A stretch of 37,319 bases of DNA from Avichristensenella sp031549905 (GCA_031549905.1 JAVBPC010000031.1:1-37319); one strand, 5' to 3'; positions 7,006-15,570 are shown, counted from the first letter of the stretch. Notes: generated from the letters alone by a model not told the origin. Translations and numbers: made by a program.

Positions 7006-8922
7006 TTACTTCTGCGTATCCTCTTCCTCCTCATAGCGCACTATCGCGCTTGTGTCGTGCCGCTTCGTTTGTACCTTTCGCGCTTTTCTGTTGGCTACCG
7101 TATCGAATACGATGGAAAAGTCATAGTCGTCCGGATACAGCTCTTCCGCCGCTACCACCAGTGACAGCCTTTTGTGGTTCACCAGCAGTTTTTTCTTTTG
7201 CACCATCACGCCCACCATCCCCTTTTCATCGGCGGCAGCGTATACAATGCCGATGTCGCGCTGGGGGTAGATGCGCACGCTGTCGCCGCGCCGGTACTTA
7301 TCCGCCGCGCGGGGCTGTGCGGGCGCCTGCGCCTGGCGAACGGCGGGAAGGGACGGTTTGGGCACGGGCAGGGCAACAGGTACAGTGCCGTCTTGCTTTT
7401 CGCCGTACGCCGCGCCGCGCGCCATAGCCAGCAGGTGCTCCGGCAGGCCCAGGCGTTTGGCGATGAACAGCGCGCAGCTCTCCCCCGCCTCGCCCATCTC
7501 CAGCTGGTACAGCGGCTGCAGGCTGTCGCGGTCAAATGTCATGCGCGCGTTGGTCAGTCCCTCCGTCTTTGCGGCAAAATCCTTGATTTCCGGGTAATGG
7601 CTGGTCGCGACAAACAGGCAGCCGCGCCCTTTCAGTTCCGTCAGAATGGCTACGGCAAGCCCCATCCCTTCCGCGGGATCGGTACCGGAACCCAGCTCAT
7701 CCAGCAGCACCAGGCTTTCCGACCTCGTCTGCTCCAGAATATGGATGATCTCCGTCATATGTGATGAAAATGTGGACAGGTTTTCGCTGATGCTTTGCCC
7801 GTCGCCGATGTCGCACAGCACATTTGCGTTCAGCGAAAACACGCTGCCATCCTCCGCCGGAACATGCAGTCCGCTTTGCGCCATCAGTGACAGCAGGCCC
7901 ACGGTTTTCAGCGCGACGGTTTTGCCGCCGGTGTTCGGCCCGGTGATGACCACACCGCGCAGCGCACCGCCGATCTCAAAGTCAAGCGGCACGCAGGCCT
8001 CCGGCTTTAGCAGAGGATGACGCCCTTTATGGATAGCAATGCAGCGTTTTACTGTCATCGTGGGCGAAACGGCGCGCATCTGCGCCGACAGCCGCGCTTT
8101 GGCGAACAGAAAATCCAGCGTTTCCATGCACTCCACATTGACGCGAAGCACTGTCAGCGCATCCTGCACCAGCGCTGTCAGGGTGTACAGCACGCGGCGA
8201 ATCTCGTTATCCTCCTGGATGGACAGCTCCAGCAGCTCATCGGTCAGCTTCCTCGCCTGTGTCGGCTCAATGAACACGGTGTTCCCGCTGGATGAAATAT
8301 CCAGCACCGTGCCCGCAATCTGGCTTCTGTGTTCCTTTTTGACGGGCAGCGCAAACCTATCGCCGCGCTGCACGACAAAGCTTTCGCTGAAGCATTCGCG
8401 GCGGCTGCGCAGCATCGCATCCAGCTTGCCCTTTACGCCCTCCCGGCAGGCTTCCATCCGGCGGCGAATCTGGCGCAGCCCAGGGCTTGCCTGATCATCC
8501 ACCGTATCGCCGCGGATCGCCACGTCAATCTCCCCATACAGGTCGGGGAGGGGGTTCAGGCTGCGCCCGTAGGATGACACGCCGTGCTCTATGGTCTCCG
8601 CGCGGCGCAGGTATCCGGCGGCACGCCCGCAGGTGTTCAGGAACAGCGCAATGCTGGATAGCTGCTCAGGGGTCAGCATTGCGTCCGCCTGGCACAGGGC
8701 CAGCGTTTTTCGTATTTCTTTCATCGGGGACAGCGGCGGGGTGCCCAGCGCCTCCAGGATAGCGCGTGCGCCGGTGGTTTCCCTAAGGCGCGCAAGGCAT
8801 TCCGCCTCTGACAGCGTGGGGGCAAGTGACAGCGCCATCTCCTTCGCGCGGTCTGACAGCGCGATTTCGGCCAGGCGTTCCAGTATGATATCAAATTCCA
8901 GGGTGCGGTACATGCGGGTCAT
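7006..8922 (-). CDS. MutS2-like DNA-binding ATPase without Smr domain
   Basis: MutS-superfamily ATPase of 638 residues. It has MutS core and clamp-type helices in the first 300 residues, Walker A GPNTGGKT near residue 327, the STFSSHM signature, Walker B LVLLDELGSGTD and the ATSHYPEIK switch segment. MutS2 proteins, which resolve recombination intermediates or rescue collided ribosomes, are usually near 780 residues and end in a Smr nuclease domain. Here the C-terminus has instead a KOW-like stretch (RRGDSVRIYPQRDIGIVY) and a short acidic tail, so it may lack the nuclease step. The ATG at 8922 follows GGAGG by 8 bases; upstream in-frame starts fall within leader hairpins. Upstream lies the structured RNA and terminator at 9017-9250, which may be its leader. 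Confidence 0.82.
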   Translation of the reverse strand: MTRMYRTLEFDIILERLAEIALSDRAKEMALSLAPTLSEAECLARLRETTGARAILEALGTPPLSPMKEIRKTLALCQADAMLTPEQLSSIALFLNTCGRAAGYLRRAETIEHGVSSYGRSLNPLPDLYGEIDVAIRGDTVDDQASPGLRQIRRRMEACREGVKGKLDAMLRSRRECFSESFVVQRGDRFALPVKKEHRSQIAGTVLDISSSGNTVFIEPTQARKLTDELLELSIQEDNEIRRVLYTLTALVQDALTVLRVNVECMETLDFLFAKARLSAQMRAVSPTMTVKRCIAIHKGRHPLLKPEACVPLDFEIGGALRGVVITGPNTGGKTVALKTVGLLSLMAQSGLHVPAEDGSVFSLNANVLCDIGDGQSISENLSTFSSHMTEIIHILEQTRSESLVLLDELGSGTDPAEGMGLAVAILTELKGRGCLFVATSHYPEIKDFAAKTEGLTNARMTFDRDSLQPLYQLEMGEAGESCALFIAKRLGLPEHLLAMARGAAYGEKQDGTVPVALPVPKPSLPAVRQAQAPAQPRAADKYRRGDSVRIYPQRDIGIVYAAADEKGMVGVMVQKKKLLVNHKRLSLVVAAEELYPDDYDFSIVFDTVANRKARKVQTKRHDTSAIVRYEEEEDTQK

Positions 8923-9016
8923 TGGGGTTGCCTCCATACAATTGATGCAGTCGCGAATTCGCAGATATCGCGACATAAAGGGATTTCGCAAGAAATCCCT
9001 TCCTGCGGTCGGCGCA

Positions 9017-9058
9017 AAATACAAAGCGGCGTGTGACGGATTCACCATCACACGCCGC
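9017..9058 (-). terminator. Intrinsic terminator of the structured RNA upstream of the MutS2-like gene
   Basis: On the minus strand an 11-bp perfect stem GCGGCGTGTGA/TCACACGCCGC (9058-9026) is followed by TTTGTATTTT. It ends the transcript from the promoter at 9257-9286, or acts as an attenuator before the MutS2-like gene. Between it and that gene are two more hairpins: AAGGGATTTC/GAAATCCCTT with loop TTGC, and GTCGCGA/TCGCGAC. Confidence 0.75.
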
Positions 9059-9250
9059 AAAACGCGCCCGCGCGGCTATGCCGCGAGGCTATGTCAGGCT
9101 GTATGGCGAATTCTTGCATCGGATGACACACAACCGGCAGGGCAAATACGCCTTCCGGCCAAGGTCCGCAAACCAAGGAGACTTTCCTTAGTTCGCCCTA
9201 TCCTCCGAAACAAGAACACGCAACAAACAGCTTTCCTCCTACTCATTAAT
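9026..9250 (-). ncRNA. Candidate structured non-coding RNA or leader, family not identified
   Basis: A strong promoter (9257-9286) and a strong terminator (9017-9058) bound about 225 bases with no convincing ORF but clear secondary structure. On the minus strand TTCTTG (9216-9211) pairs with CAAGAA (9116-9111), extended by CGG/CCG and GAT/ATC. Enclosed are an 11-bp hairpin CGAACTAAGGA/TCCTTGGTTTG (9195-9169, two G-U pairs) and a second hairpin GGCCGG/CCGGTT with inner GGC/GCC (9160-9132). This makes a compact three-way junction of 106 nt. A CGCGGC/GCCGCG hairpin and the terminator follow. I compared it by memory with RNase P, SRP, tmRNA, T-box and common riboswitches and found no match; 6S RNA is not excluded. 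It could be a riboswitch-attenuator for the MutS2-like gene. Confidence 0.5.
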
Positions 9251-9256
9251 GGGCAT

Positions 9257-9286
9257 AGTATAACAGGCGGCGCGCGCGGTTGTCAA
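9257..9286 (-). promoter_or_regulatory. Promoter of the structured RNA / MutS2-like gene
   Basis: On the minus strand consensus TTGACA (9286-9281), an 18-base spacer and TATACT (9262-9257). It points away from the near-palindrome at 9302-9461, while the marR promoter on the other side of that element points in the opposite direction. Confidence 0.75.
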
Positions 9287-9301
9287 TTCTAAGTTGATTC
9301 T

Positions 9302-9461
9302 AGAACAATTTTCGGAAACATTCAGTACGAATTTGCGAGAGATTTTGCCGCTTCGCTAAGTCGAGGGAGCAAGGCGTAGCAGCGCTACGCCGCGTGGACG
9401 AGGCAACGCGAGGCGGCAAAATATCCGCAAAGGCGTGCCGAATGTTTTCGCAAAATGTTCT
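9302..9461. repeat. Long near-palindrome, copy 1 (160 bp)
   Basis: Imperfect inverted repeat over the full 160 bp: ends AGAACA/TGTTCT, then AAACATTC/GAATGTTT, GATTTTGCCGC/GCGGCAAAAT and a perfect centre GGCGTAGC-AGC-GCTACGCC. It contains no gene. It shares GCGAGAGATTTT, GGAGCRAGGCGTRGC and GCGGMAAAAKATCCGC with copy 2 at 20173-20298. It lies exactly between two divergent promoters and ends 4 bases before the marR -35. A MITE-like or extragenic palindrome family is likely; whether it affects transcription is unknown. Confidence 0.8.
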
Positions 9462-9464
9462 TAC

Positions 9465-9494
9465 TTGACAGCACCCCCGGCGGCGCGCTATAAT
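9465..9494 (+). promoter_or_regulatory. Promoter of the marR-ABC exporter operon
   Basis: Consensus TTGACA (9465-9470), an 18-base spacer and consensus TATAAT (9489-9494), about 60 bases upstream of the marR start. It is one of the best promoters in the window, as expected for an operon held off by a repressor. Confidence 0.85.
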
Positions 9495-9511
9495 CGCAAC
9501 CGGCGTCAACA

Positions 9512-9533
9512 ATTAACAATGTCAACTGTTAAT
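9512..9533 (+). promoter_or_regulatory. Candidate MarR operator
   Basis: Inverted repeat ATTAACA-N8-TGTTAAT lies just downstream of the -10, around the expected transcript start to +35. The spacing of half-sites and location between promoter and marR fit autorepression by the encoded MarR protein. A partial direct repeat GTCAAC occurs at 9505-9510 and 9521-9526. Confidence 0.6.
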
Positions 9534-9556
9534 ACCCGAATCGGAGGGAGAGTGGC

Positions 9557-10036
9557 TTGGAATACTCGGATCTGCAAAAAGATTTCTTCCGGGCGATGCA
9601 CCGCATGAAGAGCATGAATCAGCTTTTTCAGTTTGGCGACCTGTCGCGGCTGGAGTTCTTTGTGCTGGAAGGGCTGTTTGATTTTCAAACGCGCCACCCG
9701 GAAAAGAAGGGGATGTACGCATCCGATCTTGCCGCGCTGATGCGCACCTCACCGCCGGCGATGTCCAGAATGCTGCGCTCACTGGAAGAAGAAGGCTACC
9801 TGGAGCGCACCGTGGACCGCGACAGCCGCCGCAACACCTTCATCCACCTGACGGAGCGCGGCATCGGCGTCAGGCAGGACATCCACGACGAAATGGACCG
9901 CACCGTGCAGCGAATCATCACCGCCATGGGCGAAGATGATCTACATGAATTGCTGGCGCTGTGGGGCCGCCTGATGGATGTCATCCAAAGGGAAACTAAA
10001 TCCTCTAAAGAAGGAGAGACACCATGTTCAAAGTAA
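9557..10036 (+). CDS. MarR-family transcriptional regulator
   Basis: Winged-helix repressor of 159 residues. The recognition region reads MYASDLAALMRTSPPAMSRMLRSLEEEGYLERTVDRDSRRNTFIHLT, typical of MarR: a helix-turn-helix followed by the DxRxxxxxLT wing. The start is TTG at 9557 with GGAGGGAG 6 bases upstream. Its 3' end overlaps the ABC gene by 13 bases, so the genes are translationally coupled. The operator-like repeat at 9512-9533 suggests that it represses its own operon and is released by a ligand, perhaps a substrate of the exporter. The ligand is unknown. Confidence 0.88.
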   Translation: MEYSDLQKDFFRAMHRMKSMNQLFQFGDLSRLEFFVLEGLFDFQTRHPEKKGMYASDLAALMRTSPPAMSRMLRSLEEEGYLERTVDRDSRRNTFIHLTERGIGVRQDIHDEMDRTVQRIITAMGEDDLHELLALWGRLMDVIQRETKSSKEGETPCSK

Positions 10037-12183
10037 TGAAATACCTGCGTGAATCCAAGTGGACGGTTGTCATGGTCATCGTTTTGCTGATCGTGCAGGC
10101 ATCCAGCGAACTTGCGCTGCCCTCTTACACATCGGATATCGTCGATGTGGGCATCATGCAGGGCGGCATCGCGGAGGTTGCGCCGACAGAGATGCGCGCC
10201 TCCACCTGGGAGCTGCTGCAGTTCTTCATGACAGGCGCCGAAACTGAAACCGCCCAAGCCGCATATGAAAAGAACGCCGCGGGCAACTGGGCGCTTGTCA
10301 AAAAAGACCGCGCCACGCTGGATGAACTGAACGCCATCTTCCCTGTTCCGATGCTGATGATCACCGGCATGAACGCTCAGTTTGGCGAAGAAGTGACGCC
10401 TGAAGCAATCAACGGCATGATCGCATCCGGCATGATGACCAGGGAGCAGCTGCTCGCAAGGCGCGAAGAAGCCGCCCCCATGATAGCGGAGCTTGGTGAA
10501 ATGGTCGTAGAGCAACGCGCCCTTGTATTTACCAAGGCTGAATACGAAGCGCTTGGCATGGATATGACCCGCATACAGACCAACTACCTGCTGCTGGCGG
10601 GCGCAAAGATGCTGGGCATCACACTGGCGATGGCCGTGGCGGCCGTTGCTGTGGGCTTCCTGGCCGCGCGTACCGCCGGCAAAATCGGCATGAACCTGCG
10701 CGGGCGGCTGTTTAGCAAGGTGATGTCATTCTCTACGGGCGATATCGAAAAGTTCTCCACAGCGTCGCTGATCACGCGCAGCACGAACGATATCCAGCAG
10801 GTGCAGATGGTATCGGTGATGATGCTTCGGATGGTGCTGTACGCGCCGATCATGGGCATTGGCGGCGTGCTGAAAGTGCTGAGGACGCATACAGGGCTGG
10901 ACTGGATCATTGTGGTGGCGGTTGTGGTGCTGATGGGGCTGGTCAGCGTGCTGATGAGCATCGCGATGCCCAAGTTCAAGAGCATGCAGGCGCTGATCGA
11001 CCGGATCAATCTGGTCGCCCGCGAAATCCTCTCAGGCCTTTCCGTCATCCGCGCGTTTAACCGCAGCGAGCACGAGAACGAGCGCTTTGGTGTCGCCAAC
11101 ACCAACCTGATGAAGACCCAGCTGTTCACCCAGCGCACAATGACCTTCATGATGCCGCTGATGATGCTGATCATGAACGGCATCTCGCTTGCCATCGTGT
11201 GGTTCGGCGCGAAGGGCGTGGATATGGGCACGCTGCAGGTGGGCGATATGCTGGCCTTTATCTCCTATACCATGCAGATCGTCATGTCGTTCCTGATGCT
11301 GACGATGATTTCCGTGATGCTGCCGCGCGCCGCCGTGGCTGCCGGCCGCATCGACGAAGTGCTTGCCACGGAGCCCAGCATTGAGGATAAGCCCGGCTTA
11401 TCCCGCAAAACCCGCGATGACTGGCAGGGCGTTATCTCCTTTGACCATGTTTCTTTCCGCTATCCGGATGCGGACGCGGATGTCCTCAGCGACATTCACT
11501 TTACCGCGCGCCCGGGCCAAACCACCGCGATCATCGGCAGCACCGGCAGCGGCAAATCCACACTGCTCAACCTCATTCCCCGCTTTTTCGATGTGACGGA
11601 AGGCAAGCTTGCCGTTGACGGTGTGGATATCCGGGATATCACGCAGCATGAGCTGCACAGCCTGATGGGCTATGTGCCGCAAAAGGGCGTGCTGTTCTCC
11701 GGCACGATTGAAACCAACCTGAAGTACGCGGGCGAACAGGTAGACGACCAGGATATGGAGTTTGCCGCCAAGATCGCGCAGGCCGAAGGGTTCATCAGCG
11801 AGAAGCCCGACGGGTACCAGGACCCCATCGCGCAGGACGGCACCAACGTATCCGGCGGGCAGAAGCAGCGCCTGTCCATTGCGCGCGCGCTGGCGATGAA
11901 GCCGAAGGTTCTGCTGTTTGACGACAGTTTCTCCGCGCTGGACTACAAAACCGATGTGATGCTGCGCCGCGCACTGAATGAGAACATCAAGGGCGCAACC
12001 GTGGTAATCGTGGCGCAGCGCATCAGCACCGTGCTGCACGCGGACCAGATCATCGTGCTGGAAGAAGGGCGCATGGCGGGCATCGGCACGCATGCCGAGC
12101 TGCTGGAAACCTGCCATACATACCAGGAAATCGCAAAGTCCCAGCTCTCCGAGGCAGAGCTGAAAGGGGGTAAGGGCGCGTGA
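10024..12183 (+). CDS. Heterodimeric ABC exporter subunit with degenerate ATP site and large extracytoplasmic insert
   Basis: Half-transporter of 719 residues, an ABC transmembrane domain fused to an ATPase. TM1 spans about 13-33. A hydrophilic stretch of about 140 residues (48-185) separates it from TM2 (about 190-213) and should lie outside; this makes the protein longer than the usual 580. The ATPase has Walker A GSTGSGKST near 505 and signature VSGGQKQR near 608. Walker B ends FDDSFSALD, with Asp in place of the catalytic Glu, and the switch reads AQR, with Gln in place of His. These replacements are those of the degenerate-site subunit in TM287/288-type heterodimers, and the partner gene follows with a GTGA overlap. 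Export of drugs, lipids or peptides is possible. The ATG at 10024 has AGGAGAG upstream. Confidence 0.9.
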   Translation: MFKVMKYLRESKWTVVMVIVLLIVQASSELALPSYTSDIVDVGIMQGGIAEVAPTEMRASTWELLQFFMTGAETETAQAAYEKNAAGNWALVKKDRATLDELNAIFPVPMLMITGMNAQFGEEVTPEAINGMIASGMMTREQLLARREEAAPMIAELGEMVVEQRALVFTKAEYEALGMDMTRIQTNYLLLAGAKMLGITLAMAVAAVAVGFLAARTAGKIGMNLRGRLFSKVMSFSTGDIEKFSTASLITRSTNDIQQVQMVSVMMLRMVLYAPIMGIGGVLKVLRTHTGLDWIIVVAVVVLMGLVSVLMSIAMPKFKSMQALIDRINLVAREILSGLSVIRAFNRSEHENERFGVANTNLMKTQLFTQRTMTFMMPLMMLIMNGISLAIVWFGAKGVDMGTLQVGDMLAFISYTMQIVMSFLMLTMISVMLPRAAVAAGRIDEVLATEPSIEDKPGLSRKTRDDWQGVISFDHVSFRYPDADADVLSDIHFTARPGQTTAIIGSTGSGKSTLLNLIPRFFDVTEGKLAVDGVDIRDITQHELHSLMGYVPQKGVLFSGTIETNLKYAGEQVDDQDMEFAAKIAQAEGFISEKPDGYQDPIAQDGTNVSGGQKQRLSIARALAMKPKVLLFDDSFSALDYKTDVMLRRALNENIKGATVVIVAQRISTVLHADQIIVLEEGRMAGIGTHAELLETCHTYQEIAKSQLSEAELKGGKGA

Positions 12184-14048
12184 ACGCACAAAATGATAAC
12201 AAGAACCGTGCGCCAAGACCGATGCGGCGCGGCCCCATGGGCGGCCCGATGGGCGGAATGGGTCCGGGCGAAAAGGCGAAGGATTTCAAGGGCACGATCA
12301 GGAAGCTGCTCTCTTACATCGGGCGCTACAAGATCGCGGTGGCGTTTGTGATGCTGTTTGCCGCAAGCAGCACGGTGTTCTCGATCATCGGCCCGAAGGT
12401 TCTCTCCAGCGCGATTACCGACCTGTTTACCGGCCTTGGGATGAAGATTGCGGGCACCGGCGGCATCGACTTTGCGAAAATCAGCGCAACGCTGCTGACG
12501 CTGGTAGGCATGTACCTGCTCAGCGCGGCGCTCAGCTTCGCGCAGGGCTGGATCATGACCGGCATCTCGCAGAAAATCTCTTTCCGCTTCCGCAGAGAGA
12601 TTACCGAGAAGATTCACCGCATGCCCATGGCATACTTTGAATCGCGCACCACGGGTGAAACGCTGTCGCGCGTTACCAACGACACGGACACCCTGGGCAT
12701 GAGCCTGAACCAGAGCATTACCACGCTGGTTTCATCCATCTGCTCCATCATCGGCGTGCCGATCATGATGCTGACGATCAGCCCCATCATGACGCTGATC
12801 ACGCTGCTGATTCTGCCGCTGTCGATGATCCTGATCAGCTTCGTGGTGAAGAAGTCGCAGAAATACTTTGTCACCCAGCAGGAATACCTGGGCCGCGTCA
12901 CCGGCCAGGTGGAAGAAACATTCAGCGGGCACAACATCGTCAAGGTGTTCAACCAGGAAGAGGCGGCGCTGAACACTTTCAACGATACCAACAAGGTGCT
13001 GTACCAGTCGGCATGGAAATCGCAGTTCATCTCCGGGCTGATGATGCCGATCATGAACTTCGTCGGCAACCTGGGCTATGTCGCGGTGGCCATCGCGGGC
13101 AGCCTGCTGGCGGCCGCAGGCACCATCCAGGTGGGCGATATCCAGGCGTTTATCCAGTATGTGCGCCTCTTCACACAGCCGATCTCACAGATCGCCCAGG
13201 TAACGAACATGCTGCAATCCATGGCTGCTGCTGCCGAGCGCGTGTTTGAATTCCTGAACGAAAAGGAAGAAGACCAGACCGTGCCAAACCCCGTGAAGCT
13301 TGCAAAGCCCGAAGGTGCGGTGCAGTTCGATCATGTGCGCTTCGGCTACACGGAAGATAAGACCATCATCCATGATTTCAGCGCCGATGTGAAGCCCGGG
13401 CAAACGGTTGCGATCGTTGGGCCCACAGGCGCGGGCAAAACAACAATGGTGAAGCTGCTGATGCGCTTTTACGATGTGAACAGCGGCCGCATTCTGGTGG
13501 ATGGGCATGATGTGCGCGACTTCAACCGCGGCGACCTGCGTGACCTGTTCGGCATGGTGCTGCAGGATACCTGGCTGTTCAAGGGCACCGTCATGGAGAA
13601 CATCCGCTATGGGCGCCTTGACGCGACCGATGAAGAGGTCATACAGGCCGCAAAGACCGCGCATGTGCACCACTTCATCCAGACGCTGCCGGGCGGCTAC
13701 CAGATGGAGCTGAACGAGGATGCCAGCAACGTATCGCAGGGCCAGAAGCAGCTGCTGACCATTGCTCGGACGATCCTGGCGGACAACAAGGTGCTGATCT
13801 TAGATGAGGCGACAAGCTCCGTCGATACCAGCACCGAGCAGCGCATCCAGAAGGCGATGAAAAACCTGTTGCGCGGGCGCACCAGCTTCGTCATCGCGCA
13901 CCGGCTGTCCACCATCCGCGACGCCGACCTGATCCTGGTCATGCGGGACGGCGACATCGTGGAGCAGGGCAGGCATCGGGAACTGCTGGAAAAGGGCGGG
14001 TTCTACGCCGAGCTTTACAATTCGCAATTTGAGGACGCGGTGGCGTAA
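12180..14048 (+). CDS. Heterodimeric ABC exporter subunit with canonical catalytic site
   Basis: Second half-transporter, 622 residues, starting at GTG 12180 inside the stop of its partner. The N-terminus is rich in Met, Gly, Pro and Arg (about 1-35), followed by six membrane helices and an ATPase. Walker A is GPTGAGKTT near 413, Walker B LILDEATSS carries the catalytic Glu, and the switch is AHRLSTI. Its signature is altered to VSQGQKQL. In a heterodimer this altered signature would face the degenerate Walker site of the partner, while the partner's intact VSGGQ completes the catalytic site made by this protein. The two sequences thus explain each other. A terminator follows 18 bases downstream, so the operon is marR plus these two genes. 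Confidence 0.92.
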   Translation: MNAQNDNKNRAPRPMRRGPMGGPMGGMGPGEKAKDFKGTIRKLLSYIGRYKIAVAFVMLFAASSTVFSIIGPKVLSSAITDLFTGLGMKIAGTGGIDFAKISATLLTLVGMYLLSAALSFAQGWIMTGISQKISFRFRREITEKIHRMPMAYFESRTTGETLSRVTNDTDTLGMSLNQSITTLVSSICSIIGVPIMMLTISPIMTLITLLILPLSMILISFVVKKSQKYFVTQQEYLGRVTGQVEETFSGHNIVKVFNQEEAALNTFNDTNKVLYQSAWKSQFISGLMMPIMNFVGNLGYVAVAIAGSLLAAAGTIQVGDIQAFIQYVRLFTQPISQIAQVTNMLQSMAAAAERVFEFLNEKEEDQTVPNPVKLAKPEGAVQFDHVRFGYTEDKTIIHDFSADVKPGQTVAIVGPTGAGKTTMVKLLMRFYDVNSGRILVDGHDVRDFNRGDLRDLFGMVLQDTWLFKGTVMENIRYGRLDATDEEVIQAAKTAHVHHFIQTLPGGYQMELNEDASNVSQGQKQLLTIARTILADNKVLILDEATSSVDTSTEQRIQKAMKNLLRGRTSFVIAHRLSTIRDADLILVMRDGDIVEQGRHRELLEKGGFYAELYNSQFEDAVA

Positions 14049-14066
14049 CCGATTCACATTGCACTG

Positions 14067-14096
14067 GGCTGTCTCAAAAATGAGACGGCCTTTTTT
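14067..14096 (+). terminator. Intrinsic terminator of the marR-ABC operon
   Basis: Stem GGCTGTCTCA/TGAGACGGCC (10 bp, one G-U pair) with loop AAAA, followed directly by TTTTTT. Confidence 0.85.
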
Positions 14097-14193
14097 CACG
14101 GAAAATGCCCTATTCTTTCATGCGCCTGTCTTGGAAACGGGGTATGCTGCATTCGGAAAATGATTTTGGGTGTCACTGGAGGTAAAGCTTTGC

Positions 14194-15132
14194 GTGAAAG
14201 CAATCATTAATTTTTTCAAGAAACCCTACCGCTGGGCCGTAGTGTATGGAACCGCCGTTACGCTGTTTTTCGGCTTTACGCTGCTGGATGCGTTCGTCAT
14301 CCCAAAGGCGCTGGCAAAGGTGGAAGTGAAAGCGGCAGATGACACGGCGCAGGCGGAAACCGGCATTGTGCCATCATCCCAGCCCGTGATCACCGCCGCC
14401 AGCTACCAGGATGAAAACATCCGCATCACCATCGAAACCGTGCGCGAATACAATACCACATTCTATGTTGCGGATGTCGTGCTATCGGATGCCTCGCTGC
14501 TGAAAACCGCGCTGGCGGGCGATACGTACGGGCGCAACATCAAAGCCGCGACCTCGGATATCGCGGACGCGCACAATGCCATTTTCGCCATCAACGGTGA
14601 CTACTACGGCTTCAGGGATACCGGGTATGTGCTGCGCAACGGCGTACTGTACAGAAACACCGCCAGCACGGGCACGGATGCGCTGGTCATTGACAAGGAT
14701 GGCAATTTCTCGATCGTACCGGAAAGCAGCGTCAGCGCGGAAGCTTTGGCGGCCTCCGGCGCGTGGCAGGTGCTGACGTTCGGTCCGGCGCTTGTTGAAA
14801 ATGGCGCAATCGCCGTCAGCGCAAACCAGGAGATCGCCGGGAAATCCATGAACAGCAACCCGCGCACCGCCATCGGGCAGGCGGGCGAGCTGCATTACAT
14901 CTTCATTGTGTCGGACGGGCGCACCGGGGACAACGCGGGGCTTTCGCTGTACCAACTGGCGGAACAGTTCGCGGCGCGCGGCTGCACGGTCGCCTATAAC
15001 CTGGATGGCGGCGGTTCCTCCAGCATGGTGTTTAACGGCGAGGTCGTCAACACGCCGGTAGGCGGGAGTGGAAAACGCACATCCAGCAGCGAAAGGCAGG
15101 TGTCCGATATTGTCTACATCGGGTACGAATAA
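14194..15132 (+). CDS. Membrane-anchored phosphodiester glycosidase-domain (NAGPA/DUF2233) protein
   Basis: Extracytoplasmic protein of 312 residues. The N-terminus MKAIINFFKKPYRW is followed by a hydrophobic anchor at about 17-40. The domain of N-acetylglucosamine-1-phosphodiester alpha-N-acetylglucosaminidase (PF09992) shows AINGDYYGF, NPRTAIG and the signature NLDGGGSSSMVFNG. Bacterial members act on cell-envelope or exopolysaccharide sugars; the substrate here is unknown. The start is GTG at 14194, 10 bases after GGAGGT; an upstream in-frame GTG at 14170 precedes that site and is rejected. The next gene starts inside its 3' end. Confidence 0.85.
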   Translation: MKAIINFFKKPYRWAVVYGTAVTLFFGFTLLDAFVIPKALAKVEVKAADDTAQAETGIVPSSQPVITAASYQDENIRITIETVREYNTTFYVADVVLSDASLLKTALAGDTYGRNIKAATSDIADAHNAIFAINGDYYGFRDTGYVLRNGVLYRNTASTGTDALVIDKDGNFSIVPESSVSAEALAASGAWQVLTFGPALVENGAIAVSANQEIAGKSMNSNPRTAIGQAGELHYIFIVSDGRTGDNAGLSLYQLAEQFAARGCTVAYNLDGGGSSSMVFNGEVVNTPVGGSGKRTSSSERQVSDIVYIGYE

Positions 15133-15514
15133 CCGGCGCGTGCTGCGCGCGGCGGCCGGGCTTGCCGTCGCGGCGGTGGTCTGCGTGATCGTCACCAATG
15201 TATACGCGCTGTTCGGCCACGGCATCCGCTCTGACGCGATGGATTTCATGTTCCTGTACCCGCTGGGCGGGGCGGCGGCGGTGCTTCTCTATCATTTTGC
15301 GCTGATGCGCGTGTGCGGGCGCGCGCTTTCCAGGTCTTCGCTGAACCTGATCCTCTCCGGCATTGCCGCGCTGACGCTGGGCGCGATGCTGACGGGCATC
15401 CTGTACATCGCGGGCGGGTCATCCGGACTTGCGCCGGTGTTCCCGGCGCTGGGATGGGCGCTGTGCGCGGCGGGAACGCTTGCCGGGGCCATCAACATGC
15501 GCAAGCCGCAATAA
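15110..15514 (+). CDS. Small integral membrane protein of unknown function
   Basis: Protein of 134 residues with four predicted membrane helices (about 14-34, 45-65, 79-100 and 106-125) and a basic N-terminus. I do not recognise the family. The likely start is TTG at 15110, preceded by GGCAGGTG at 7-base spacing and overlapping the upstream gene by 23 bases, which implies translational coupling. It may assist the envelope sugar hydrolase encoded before it. A terminator follows 16 bases after the stop. Confidence 0.6.
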   Translation: MSTSGTNNRRVLRAAAGLAVAAVVCVIVTNVYALFGHGIRSDAMDFMFLYPLGGAAAVLLYHFALMRVCGRALSRSSLNLILSGIAALTLGAMLTGILYIAGGSSGLAPVFPALGWALCAAGTLAGAINMRKPQ

Positions 15515-15530
15515 ACAAACCAATGTTTTC

Positions 15531-15570
15531 CGCCCCAGGCTGCAGAATATGCGCGGCCTGGGGCGTTTTT
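15531..15570 (+). terminator. Intrinsic terminator after the small membrane protein gene
   Basis: Perfect 10-bp stem CGCCCCAGGC/GCCTGGGGCG (15531-15540 with 15556-15565) followed by TTTTT. Confidence 0.85.

Noticed and set aside
9026..9250. RNase P RNA, SRP RNA, tmRNA or T-box identity for the structured RNA
   Set aside because: The conserved sequences of these RNAs (for example the RNase P GAGGAAAGUC core with its partners, the SRP GGAAGCAGC helix, or the T-box GGUGGUACCGCG) are not present together.
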